Shown here: positions 8,416 through 14,606 of the stretch, in pieces
Layout: the number at the start of each line of letters is the position of its first letter
Numbering within the stretch: position 1 is the stretch's first letter
Assembly (NCBI GenBank): GCA_050249455.1
Contig: JBFWQM010000123.1
Coordinates: 1 to 15,592, forward strand
Origin: JBFWQM01 sp050249455
Lineage (GTDB): Bacteria > Pseudomonadota > Alphaproteobacteria > MPNO01 > VGEU01
Length of the DNA stretch: 15,592 nt
Direction of reading: 5' to 3'
Program-made: the position numbers and the translations under genes
Notes under the pieces: model-generated
The model's database searches: none
Told to the model about the DNA's origin: nothing
What the model saw: only the letters and a program-made list of their open reading frames with translations

Positions 8416-9793
8416 ACCAGAACAGCGTCCGGCCAGTCGCCGAGACCGCCTCGGCGCGGATGACGCGCGCGTGGCGCGCAAGAGCGGCGCGGAACGCGGG
8501 CTCGCCGTAGTCGTCGAACACGTCCTCGCGCAGCGCCAGCATCCGCCGCACGGTCGGGTCGTCCTTCGGCACGAACTCGATCACCCCGCAGGGCGCGAGG
8601 CCGGCCAGCCAGGCCACGACCTCGGGCAGCGGCACGTTGCGGCCGATGGCGAGGTGATGCTCCAGCGCCAGCGCGATCAGCGCATCGGGCGCCGCGCGGC
8701 GCGCGAGGCCGCGCCGCTCGCGCAGCCGCCAGCCTTGGTCCGGACTGGGGTCGGCCGCGTCCTGGTAGAGCGGCAGGAGCCGGAGCCCGCCGGCCGCCGC
8801 GCGCGCAAAGGCCCGGTCGAGCGCCATCACGTCGGCGTCGAAGCCGACCGCGTAGCCGGCGCCGGCCGCAAGCGCCACCTCGGCATAGGCGCCGGTGTTG
8901 CAGCCGAGGTCCCACAGCAGGCCCGGCCGCACGGCGGCGGCGAACTCGGCGACGAAGCGGCGCTTGGCCGCCTCCTCAGCCGGCGCGTAGGTGTGGGTCG
9001 CGGTGTAATCCGCCCAGACGGTGCGGCCGCGATCGGCCGGATCGAGGCCGGCGATCCAGCGCCGCAGCCCCAGCAGCAGGGCGCGCAGCCCCGCCCTCGG
9101 CAGCGGCCGCGCCTGGACCCGGCGCGCCTCCTCCACCACGGCGGCGTCGGCGCCGCGCTGCAGCCGGGCGTGCAGGAAGACATGGGTGAGCGCCCGCCAC
9201 GACAGCCGGTCGCGCCACGGCAGCAGGCGCGCCAGCGCGTCGGTCGGGATGCCCTCCGGGCTGCCGCGATACCAGGCGTGGTGCGCGATCCCTCGCCGCG
9301 CGCGCAGCAGCAGCGGATTGAGGAACTGCTCGCAGAACTGCCGGTAGCCGGTCCAGTACTCGCCGTCGCGGTATTGCCGCAGCGACAGGAGGTCGATGAA
9401 GACCGGCCGCGCGCCGACGAACTGCACGTTGTAGGCGCTGGCGTCAGACAGCATGATGTCGCTGTCCAGGAGCGCGAGTTGGCAGTCGAGGTGCAGAAGC
9501 GCCGCCGCCTTCAGCGCCGTGAACGGCCACTCGTAGGGATAGGAGACAAACGGCAGCCGCGGGTGCTCCACGACATGCCTCGCCGCCGCGCCGACCGGGC
9601 CCAGGAGGTCGCGGTCGACCTCGGTCGCGCCAACGATCCAGCCGCGCTCCACCAGCCGGTCGAGCGCGCCCGAGCGGCGCACGAAGCCGTAGTCCGCCGC
9701 GGCGCGGTCGGCGACGGTGCGGAAGATGCGGCCGTCGTGCTCGTAGACGCGGCCGGACGGATCGCGGAACGACGCGGGCTCAGCCGCGATCAC
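8402..9793 (-). CDS. Two-domain protein: kinase-like N-terminus plus SAM methyltransferase (NoeA-like)
   Basis: This 463-aa protein resembles the family that includes nodulation protein NoeA. The C-terminal half is a class I SAM-dependent methyltransferase: motif I is LLWDLGCNTGAYAEVAL (292-308), with acidic Asp318/Asp320 after strand 2. The N-terminal half starts FRDPSGRVYEHDGRIFRTV. It contains LSDASAYNVQF then PVFIDLLS: Asp117-x4-Asn122 and Asp134, spaced like the catalytic loop and metal-binding Asp of protein or aminoglycoside kinases. No clear Gly-rich loop is seen, so kinase activity is unproven. No signal peptide, so it is cytoplasmic. The GTG start at 9793 has GAAGG 7 nt upstream, 10 nt after the upstream small gene. 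The substrate is unknown; a sugar or lipid-linked glycan is a guess from the neighbours. Confidence 0.82.
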   Translation of the reverse strand: MIAAEPASFRDPSGRVYEHDGRIFRTVADRAAADYGFVRRSGALDRLVERGWIVGATEVDRDLLGPVGAAARHVVEHPRLPFVSYPYEWPFTALKAAALLHLDCQLALLDSDIMLSDASAYNVQFVGARPVFIDLLSLRQYRDGEYWTGYRQFCEQFLNPLLLRARRGIAHHAWYRGSPEGIPTDALARLLPWRDRLSWRALTHVFLHARLQRGADAAVVEEARRVQARPLPRAGLRALLLGLRRWIAGLDPADRGRTVWADYTATHTYAPAEEAAKRRFVAEFAAAVRPGLLWDLGCNTGAYAEVALAAGAGYAVGFDADVMALDRAFARAAAGGLRLLPLYQDAADPSPDQGWRLRERRGLARRAAPDALIALALEHHLAIGRNVPLPEVVAWLAGLAPCGVIEFVPKDDPTVRRMLALREDVFDDYGEPAFRAALARHARVIRAEAVSATGRTLFWYDRS

Positions 9794-9803
9794 GGCGCTG
9801 CCT

Positions 9804-10028
9804 TCAGCCCTGCGGTCCGGGCCCGGCGATGTCCTTGCGCGCGCGCGGGCGCAGCACCGCGACGACCCGCCCCCAGTAGAGCCGGATCGCCACCAGCGCG
9901 CCGGCGACGGCGCCGACCAGCCCCTGCAGCAGGATGCTGCCGGTGCCGGGATCGAGATAGGCGTGCGCCGGCGCGGTCAGCATGACCAGCGCCGCGACCG
10001 TGAGATAACTCTCTAAAATCCAACGCAA
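9804..10028 (-). CDS. Small YLDPGTGS membrane protein
   Basis: This 74-aa protein begins with a hydrophobic signal-like segment ending APAHA (about residue 22). The motif AYLDPGTGSILLQ follows, then a second membrane helix (about 35-50), then RLYWGRVVAVLRPRARK, a basic cytoplasmic-type tail. From memory, small proteins with YLDPGTGS recur beside sulfatase-like and methyltransferase genes; their function is unknown. The start is TTG at 10028, chosen because it gives the full hydrophobic leader, with GGGGTG 5 nt upstream. An overlapping frame from 10047 lacks any membrane pattern. It is the first gene of the operon with the methyltransferase and the sulfatase-fold gene, so it may anchor or regulate the complex. 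Confidence 0.8.
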   Translation of the reverse strand: MRWILESYLTVAALVMLTAPAHAYLDPGTGSILLQGLVGAVAGALVAIRLYWGRVVAVLRPRARKDIAGPGPQG

Positions 10029-10084
10029 AATGCACCCCGCCGATCAATGCCGGTATCCCCGGACCATCGTCGCCGCAAGTGGTT

Positions 10085-10114
10085 AAGCGTCGGTTAGCCG
10101 GCGGCGCGACGCTT
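10085..10114. promoter_or_regulatory. 8-bp inverted repeat upstream of the envelope-enzyme operon
   Basis: AAGCGTCG (10085-10092) and CGACGCTT (10107-10114) are perfect inverted copies with a 14-nt spacer, so equivalent points are 22 nt apart, about two helical turns. The repeat lies 57-86 nt upstream of the TTG start at 10028. A weak sigma-70-like pair on the minus strand follows: TTGCGG (10073-10078), then 17 nt, then TACCGG (10050-10055). This is an operator candidate only. Confidence 0.3.
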
Positions 10115-10123
10115 CGGGCGATG

Positions 10124-10226
10124 TTCCGCAGGGGCGGGTTTCAAACCTGCCCGCGGCGCCGATGCGGGGCGGAGACGAGCAGGAAAAAAGGAAAAAAGGG
10201 CGGGTTTGAAACCCGCCCCTACGGAA
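10124..10226. repeat. 103-bp REP/MITE-like element with 29-bp terminal inverted repeats
   Basis: The left end (10124-10152) and right end (10198-10226) are inverted copies matching at 27 of 29 positions. Each contains its own smaller palindrome, GGGCGGGTTT then a central base then AAACCCGCCC (the left copy has one T for C). The 45-nt interior is GC-rich and then A-rich (AAAAAAGGAAAAAA) and carries no coding signal. No target-site duplication is obvious. It resembles the dispersed intergenic palindromes of the GTAGGGGC/GCCCCTAC type seen in several phyla, from memory. No transposase is present in this window, so if mobile it would be mobilised in trans. Confidence 0.8.
10184..10218 (-). terminator. 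Rho-independent terminator of the amidohydrolase gene, formed by the repeat element
   Basis: Read on the minus strand, GGGCGGGTTT (10218-10209) pairs perfectly with AAACCCGCCC (10207-10198) around one central base. It is followed by TTTTTT, CC, TTTTTT (10197-10184). In practice the innermost A-T pairs would open to make the loop. It begins 33 nt after the amidohydrolase stop and separates that gene from the next minus-strand operon. Confidence 0.75.
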
Positions 10227-10250
10227 CGCAGTTGCGCGTCGAGAGTCCCC

Positions 10251-11315
10251 TCACCCCAGCCCGTAGAAGCGGCGGGCGGCGCGGCCGAGGATGTTGACCT
10301 TGGTGGTCTCGTCGAGGTCGTCGCGCTCTAGGAATTTCGGGATGTCCGACATCAGCGCCTCCTCGGTCGGCTCGTGCGGGAAGTCGGAGGCGTACATGAT
10401 CCGGTCCGAGCCCATCGCGTCGGCGGTGTACTTGATGCCGCGCTCGCCCATCTCGCACGAGACCCAGAAGTTGTCGGTCTCGGTCATGTACCAGGACGGG
10501 GCGTGGCGGACCTTCTTCTTCACTTCCATGCCCTGGACGGTGTCGTACTCATAGTCCATGCGGTCCATCATGAACGGCACCCAGCTCGCGCCGCCCTCGA
10601 GGAACGCGACCCGGAGCTTGGGGAAGTCGTCGAACACGCCGGAGAACATCATGTCGGTGAGCTGGATCATCAGCGGCACCGGGTGCTCCAGGGTGTGGAC
10701 CTTCACGAACGGGCGAAAATGGTCGAAGCCGAAGCCGACCGAGGGCGCGCCGTGCAGCGCCAGCGGCATGTTGAGCCGCTCGGCCTCCTCGTAGACCGGC
10801 CAGAACGACGGGTGGCCGTAGGTCATGCCCGAGGCGGTCACGCTGGGCAGCAACATGGCGACGAAGTTCTTGCGCTGGTTCTTGCAGCGGCGCATCTCGG
10901 CGATCGCGCCCTCGGGGTTCTCGACCGGCATCAGCCCAACGCCGTAGAGCCGGTCGTCGAGCCGGGTGTATTCCGCGTCGAGCCAGTTGTTGTAGGCGGT
11001 CGCGGTCGCGGTGGCGAAGCCGACCTCGCGCATCAGGCCGTAGGCGAGCGCGATGGTGGGGTACAGCACGCTGCCGTCGAGGCCGATCTTGTCCAGCGCC
11101 TCGCCCCAGATCTTCGCATCCGACGTCCAGTGCTTGCGCCCGCTGTCGTGCTCGGAGATCTGCACGCTCCTCGACCAGCCGTCGAGCGAGGGGAAGATCG
11201 TCATGCCGGCCAGCCGGCGCGAGCCCTTCCAGCTGCCTTCGTAGTACTTGTCGAGCTGGGCGTCGGTCTCCAGGACATGGCCGTCGCCGTCGAACACGGG
11301 CACGCGGTGCTTCAT
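10251..11315 (-). CDS. Amidohydrolase family protein (Amidohydrolase_2, PF04909 type)
   Basis: This 354-aa protein has the length and landmarks of metal-dependent TIM-barrel hydrolases and decarboxylases. It opens VFDGDGHVLE, giving the metal-binding DxH (Asp11, His13). MPLALHGAP supplies His188, FLEGGASWVPFMMDRMDYE (238-256) matches the family's barrel strand, and YASDFPHEP gives the catalytic or metal Asp311. No signal peptide is seen, so it is cytoplasmic. The family includes aminocarboxymuconate-semialdehyde-type decarboxylases and hydrolases of unknown substrates, and the exact reaction cannot be read. The ATG at 11315 has AGGGAGAA about 7 nt upstream. It is divergent from an epimerase-like gene across 123 nt and is followed by a strong terminator, so it is probably transcribed alone. 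Confidence 0.87.
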   Translation of the reverse strand: MKHRVPVFDGDGHVLETDAQLDKYYEGSWKGSRRLAGMTIFPSLDGWSRSVQISEHDSGRKHWTSDAKIWGEALDKIGLDGSVLYPTIALAYGLMREVGFATATATAYNNWLDAEYTRLDDRLYGVGLMPVENPEGAIAEMRRCKNQRKNFVAMLLPSVTASGMTYGHPSFWPVYEEAERLNMPLALHGAPSVGFGFDHFRPFVKVHTLEHPVPLMIQLTDMMFSGVFDDFPKLRVAFLEGGASWVPFMMDRMDYEYDTVQGMEVKKKVRHAPSWYMTETDNFWVSCEMGERGIKYTADAMGSDRIMYASDFPHEPTEEALMSDIPKFLERDDLDETTKVNILGRAARRFYGLG

Positions 11316-11360
11316 GGCGCATTCTCCCTGTTGTGTTTGGCGCCATGCTAGCGCAAAGCC

Positions 11361-11413
11361 GCGGCCCGATCACGCGGCGACGCGCGCGGCGGCCTGTGGC
11401 AAGATCGGGCCGC
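11361..11413. promoter_or_regulatory. Perfect 11-bp inverted repeat in a divergent promoter region
   Basis: GCGGCCCGATC (11361-11371) and GATCGGGCCGC (11403-11413) are exact inverted copies. Their first bases are 42 nt apart, about four helical turns, so two dimers or one looping dimer could bind the same face of the DNA. The pair lies between the divergent amidohydrolase (start 11315) and epimerase-like (start 11439) genes. It may be a shared operator; the regulator is unknown. Confidence 0.35.
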
Positions 11414-11438
11414 CAACAATGACAGGGAGACGGAGAAC

Positions 11439-11958
11439 ATGGCGGTCCTGGTGATCGGTTCGGGCCTGGTCGGCTCGCAGGTGGCGCGCATCCTGGTCGA
11501 GNNNNNNNNNNNNNNNNNNNNNNNNNNNNNNNNNNNNNNNNNNNNNNNNNNNNNNNNNNNNNNNNNNNNNNNNNNNNNNNNNNNNNNNNNNNNNNNNNNN
11601 NCTGGCCGGCGAGGAGGCGGTGTTCCCCGCCGCCGGCATGGAATGGGTCTATTCGAAGGACGCCGCCAAGGGCACGGTCCAGGCATTGCGCGCCAAGGAG
11701 CTGGGCAGCGGCGTCTTCAACGTGACGATGGGTGCGCTGACCACGCCGGAGCAGATGGCGCAGGCGCTGCAGGCGGCGGTGCCCGGCGCCAAGGTCCGCA
11801 TCGAGACGCCGTCCGCGACCGCGGTCTCAACCCCCAACATGCGCGGCGTTTCCGACCTGGCCCTGGCCAAGCGCTTTCTCGGCTACACGCCGGACTTCGA
11901 CATGGCGGCCGGCCTCAAGGACCTCGCGGGCTGGATGCGCGGGAAGAACACGCTGTAG
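11439..11958 (+). CDS. NAD(P)-binding epimerase/dehydratase-like protein, interrupted by an assembly gap
   Basis: Two pieces of one gene are visible. The first 21 codons (11439-11501) encode MAVLVIGSGLVGSQVARILV, a Rossmann-fold strand with GxGxxG for NAD(P). After the N run, 118 codons (11602-11955 plus TAG) encode the end of an extended short-chain dehydrogenase. This includes WVYSKDAAKGTVQAL, GVFNVTMG and the family-like C-terminus RFLGYTPDFDMAAGLKDL. The two pieces are in different frames across exactly 100 N, so the N run does not have the true length. A complete enzyme of this class is about 300 residues, so roughly 500 nt may be missing. The catalytic Tyr-x3-Lys lies in the missing part. 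GGAG precedes the ATG at 11439. The reaction is unknown; the gene is convergent with the feo operon. Confidence 0.75.
11502..11601. other. Assembly gap (100 N)
   Basis: Exactly 100 consecutive N, the usual placeholder for a gap of unknown length. It lies inside the epimerase-like gene and breaks its frame. Order and orientation of the two sides are supported only by both being parts of the same protein family. Confidence 0.98.
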
Positions 11959-12003
11959 CCGGAGGCCCCTGACGACCGGAAACGGCGCCGCGAACGGCCG
12001 GGA

Positions 12004-12189
12004 TCACGCCGACGTGCGGCCCGGCCGCCGCGGCGCGGCGGCGGCACAGCCGCGGCAGTCGCCGCAGCCGGACGCGCCGCCGCGGCCGCCGGCGATCGCC
12101 CGCTTCCAGCGCGCCGGCAGCACGGCGGCCCAGACCAGCCAGCCGGCCGAGAGCGCGACCGCGACGCCTACGACGATGCCCTGCCACAA
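12004..12189 (-). CDS. FeoB-associated Cys-rich small membrane protein
   Basis: This 61-aa protein starts at a TTG (12189) 2 nt past the feoB stop. It has one membrane helix (about residues 4-25, GIVVGVAVALSAGWLVWAAV), then a basic stretch PARWKR, then a Gly-rich linker with C42-x2-C45-x2-C48 (SGCGDCRGC). This layout, one helix followed by a Cys cluster directly after feoB, is that of the FeoB-associated Cys-rich proteins. These are proposed, not proven, to help ferrous-iron transport, possibly by binding metal. The same frame stays open upstream through feoB, but that part is not protein-like. The start codon is uncertain because no ATG or GTG is available in frame. It is probably translationally coupled to feoB. 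Confidence 0.75.
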   Translation of the reverse strand: MWQGIVVGVAVALSAGWLVWAAVLPARWKRAIAGGRGGASGCGDCRGCAAAAPRRPGRTSA

Positions 12190-12191
12190 GG

Positions 12192-14072
12192 TCAGGCCCC
12201 GGCGAGGGCGGCGGCGGCGTGGTAGGCGATCCAGGCCGCGCCATAGGCCAGCGCGAACATGTACGCCACCATCACGGCCGGCCAGCGCCACGAGTTGGTC
12301 TCGCGCTGCGCCACCGCGATGGTGGACATGCATTGCGGCGCGAACACGTACCAGGCGAGCAGCGCGAGCGCGACCGGCAGGTGCCATTGCGCGGCGATCG
12401 TCGCCGAAAGCCCGGCGGCCACGCCCTCCCCGGTCGCGCCGACCGCGTAGACGGTGCCGAGCGCGGCCACCATCACCTCGCGCGCGGCGAGGCCGGTGAC
12501 CAGCGCCACCGCGATCTCCCAGGTGAACCCGAGCGGCGCCAGCACCGGCAGCAACGCGTGGCCGAGCATGCCGGCGATGCTGTAGTCGATTGCCGGATCG
12601 GCGGCGCCGGGCGGCGGCGCCGGGAAGCTCGACAGCGCCCACAGCACCACCATGACCGCGGCGATGACGGTACCGGCGCGGCGCAGGAAGAAGCCGGTCC
12701 GGGTCGCCAGCCCGTGGTACAGGTTGGCCGGGCTCGGCAGCTTGTAGTCGGGCAGCTCCAGCAGCAGCGGCTCGAGCGCGCCCTTGAACGCGGTGCGCTT
12801 GAGGACCCACGCCACCGCGATCGCGCCGGCGATGCCGGCCGCGTACAGCCCGAACATGACGAGGCCCTGCAGGTTGAAGATGCCGGCGACCGCCCGGGCC
12901 GGCACGAAGGCGCCGATCAGCAGGGTGTAGACCGGGATGCGCGCCGAGCAGGTCATCAGCGGCGCGATCATGATGGTGACCAGCCGGTCGCGCGGGCTCT
13001 CGATGGTGCGCGTCGCCATGATGCCGGGGATGGCGCAGGCGAAGCTCGACAGCAGCGGGATGAACGCGCGGCCGTGCAGCCCGACGCGCCCCATCACGCG
13101 GTCCATCAGGAACGCCGCGCGCGCCATGTAGCCGAAGTCCTCCAGCAGGATGATGAAGAAGAACAGGATCACGATCTGCGGCAGGAAGACGATCACCGCA
13201 CCGACACCAGAGATCAGGCCGTCGACCACCAGGCCGCGCAGCGGCCCGTCCGGCAGGACGCCGGCCGCCGCCGTTTTCAGCGCCTCGACGCCGCCGTCGA
13301 TCCAGTCCATCGGCGCCTCGGCCCACGAGAACACGGCCTGGAACACCAGGAACAGGACGGCGAGCAGGATCAGCGGCCCGGCGATCGGATGCAGCACGAT
13401 GCGGTCGAGCCGCTGGGTGAAGCCGGCCGGGCGACCGGCATTGCGCACCACCTGGCGGATCACCGCCAGCGCCTGGCGGTCGAGCGCGCGCAGCTCGGCG
13501 CCGGTCGGCTCCACCCAGTCGGCCGCGACGCCCGGCGCGGCGCCGCGCGCGCCGGCCGCCGCGTCGATGGCCGCGAGCAGCGCCTGGGTGCCGCCGCGCC
13601 GCACCGCGACGGTCGGGACCACCGGCACGCCGAGCACGCGCGACATCGCCTCGACGTCGATCTCGATGCCGCGGTGGCGGGCGATGTCCATCATGTTGAG
13701 CGCGAGCACGATCGGCCGGCCGGTCCGCCGCAGCTCGAACAGCAGGCGCAGCACCAGCCTCAGGTTGGTCGCGTCGGCGACGCACACGAGGATGTCGGGC
13801 GCAGCCTCCCCGGCGCGGCGGCCGAGCACGACGTCGCGCGCGATCGCCTCGTCGGGGCTGCGACCGCGCAGCGCGTAGGTGCCGGGGAGGTCGGTGACCT
13901 CGACCGCATGGCCGCATGGCGTGACCAGCGTGCCGGCCTTCCGCTCGACGGTGACGCCGGCATAGTTGGCGACCCGCTGGCGCGAGCCGGTCAGCGCATT
14001 GAACAGCGCCGTCTTGCCCGAGTTCGGGTTGCCGACCAGCGCGATGCGCAGCGTCGCCTCGCCGTCCCTCAT
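12192..14072 (-). CDS. feoB: Ferrous iron transport protein B
   Basis: This 626-aa inner-membrane Fe(II) transporter has an N-terminal G domain. The G domain shows G1 GNPNSGKT (14-21), the G2-region GVT (39-41), G3 DLPG (61-64) and G4 NMMD (126-129). A helical linker follows, then a membrane part with about 10 helices carrying two Gate motifs, ACAIPGIMATRT (Cys346, Pro349) and MTCSARIPVYTL (Cys375, Pro380). Both conserved Cys residues are kept. It is shorter than Escherichia coli FeoB (about 770 aa) and ends just after the last helix, so extra C-terminal domains are missing; FeoC is replaced here by the Cys-rich small protein. The ATG at 14072 has GAGG about 9 nt upstream. It follows feoA by 51 nt and both are expected to be iron-repressed through the upstream palindrome. 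Confidence 0.97.
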   Translation of the reverse strand: MRDGEATLRIALVGNPNSGKTALFNALTGSRQRVANYAGVTVERKAGTLVTPCGHAVEVTDLPGTYALRGRSPDEAIARDVVLGRRAGEAAPDILVCVADATNLRLVLRLLFELRRTGRPIVLALNMMDIARHRGIEIDVEAMSRVLGVPVVPTVAVRRGGTQALLAAIDAAAGARGAAPGVAADWVEPTGAELRALDRQALAVIRQVVRNAGRPAGFTQRLDRIVLHPIAGPLILLAVLFLVFQAVFSWAEAPMDWIDGGVEALKTAAAGVLPDGPLRGLVVDGLISGVGAVIVFLPQIVILFFFIILLEDFGYMARAAFLMDRVMGRVGLHGRAFIPLLSSFACAIPGIMATRTIESPRDRLVTIMIAPLMTCSARIPVYTLLIGAFVPARAVAGIFNLQGLVMFGLYAAGIAGAIAVAWVLKRTAFKGALEPLLLELPDYKLPSPANLYHGLATRTGFFLRRAGTVIAAVMVVLWALSSFPAPPPGAADPAIDYSIAGMLGHALLPVLAPLGFTWEIAVALVTGLAAREVMVAALGTVYAVGATGEGVAAGLSATIAAQWHLPVALALLAWYVFAPQCMSTIAVAQRETNSWRWPAVMVAYMFALAYGAAWIAYHAAAALAGA

Positions 14073-14123
14073 AGCCGCAGCCTCATGTCCCAGGCATCCG
14101 ATGGCCGCGCCGGCGCGACGCCA

Positions 14124-14435
14124 TCATGGCGCGGCCGGCCCGACACGGATGCAGGCGGCATCGCGGCGGCGCAGCGCAACCAGCCGCCGGCCGTCGATGC
14201 GCACCCCGACCGGATCGCCGCGCAGGCCGCCGAGGTGGGCGACCTCGACCTCGGCGCCCTCGACGAAGCCGATCTCGACCAGCCGGCATTCCAGCTCCAG
14301 CGGCGTCAGCGGCAGCGCCGGATCGGCCGGCGGCAGGTCGAAGCCGACGATCACCCCGCGGCCGCGCAGCGGCAGCTCGCTCAGCCGCGCGATCGCCGCG
14401 TCGCCGTCGCCCGCGGTCGCAAGCATCCTTGCCAT
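14124..14435 (-). CDS. feoA: Ferrous iron transport protein A
   Basis: This 103-aa cytoplasmic protein contains the SH3-like FeoA domain. LSELPLRGRGVIVGF, LECRLVEIGFVEGAEVEVAHLGG, GDPVGVRIDGRRLVALRR and ACIRV follow the usual order of the fold. It is slightly longer than typical FeoA (75-85 aa) through an N-terminal extension of about 15 residues and a Pro/Leu-rich insert (DLPPADPALPLTPLE). FeoA is needed for FeoB-dependent Fe(II) uptake and is thought to act on FeoB from the cytoplasm. The ATG at 14435 has GGAG 8 nt upstream. It is the first gene of the operon, 28 nt downstream of a Fur-like palindrome. Confidence 0.93.
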   Translation of the reverse strand: MARMLATAGDGDAAIARLSELPLRGRGVIVGFDLPPADPALPLTPLELECRLVEIGFVEGAEVEVAHLGGLRGDPVGVRIDGRRLVALRRRDAACIRVGPAAP

Positions 14436-14462
14436 GTTCGCGGCTCCGCCCTCGCTTGCAAA

Positions 14463-14477
14463 TGCGAACCACTCGCA
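14463..14477 (-). promoter_or_regulatory. Fur-type iron-responsive operator upstream of feoA
   Basis: TGCGAACCACTCGCA has perfect 5-bp inverted arms (TGCGA/TCGCA) around a 5-nt centre, in the 7-1-7 layout of Fur-family sites. It is preceded by TTGCAAA. It lies 28-42 nt upstream of the feoA start, as expected for an operator overlapping the promoter. Alphaproteobacterial Fur/Irr sites often look like TGC-rich palindromes of this kind, so iron repression is a fair inference. The exact regulator (Fur, Irr or Mur) cannot be told. Confidence 0.6.
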
Positions 14478-14554
14478 GCCGCCACGCTAGGCGGGCGGCG
14501 CCATGCGCGCGATGCGACAATTGCGCGCGGCTGCGGTGCCGGGCGGGCGGTCAG

Positions 14555-14575
14555 GTCCGGCGCCCGCAACCGGAC
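14555..14575 (-). terminator. Weak hairpin after the HpaB-family gene
   Basis: GTCCGG (14555-14560) and CCGGAC (14570-14575) form a 6-bp stem with a 9-nt loop, about 32 nt past the HpaB stop on the minus strand. No U-tract follows, so Rho-independent termination is doubtful. The rest of 14478-14606 shows no gene. Confidence 0.2.
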
Positions 14576-14606
14576 GTTGCGTGGCGGCCGCGTCCGACGA
14601 TGGCGT

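Noticed and set aside
6901..8463. Plus-strand open frame of 520 codons opposite the sulfatase-fold gene
   Set aside because: Arg/Gln/His-rich shadow; the minus strand has clear catalytic motifs and membrane helices.
8471..9985. Plus-strand open frame of 504 codons opposite the methyltransferase gene
   Set aside because: Shadow frame without recognisable motifs; the opposite strand carries the SAM-binding motif and operon spacing.
10124..10226. Possible CRISPR repeat pair
   Set aside because: Only two copies, in inverted orientation, with internal palindromes and no further spacers; it is a REP/MITE-like element.
12190..13917. Upstream part of the frame that contains the Cys-rich small protein
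   Set aside because: It overlaps feoB in another frame and is Arg/Gly-rich noise; only the last 61 codons are protein-like.
14500..14530. GCGCGC inverted repeat upstream of feoA as a terminator or operator
   Set aside because: Simple GC-alternating sequence, expected by chance in this composition, with no T-tract.
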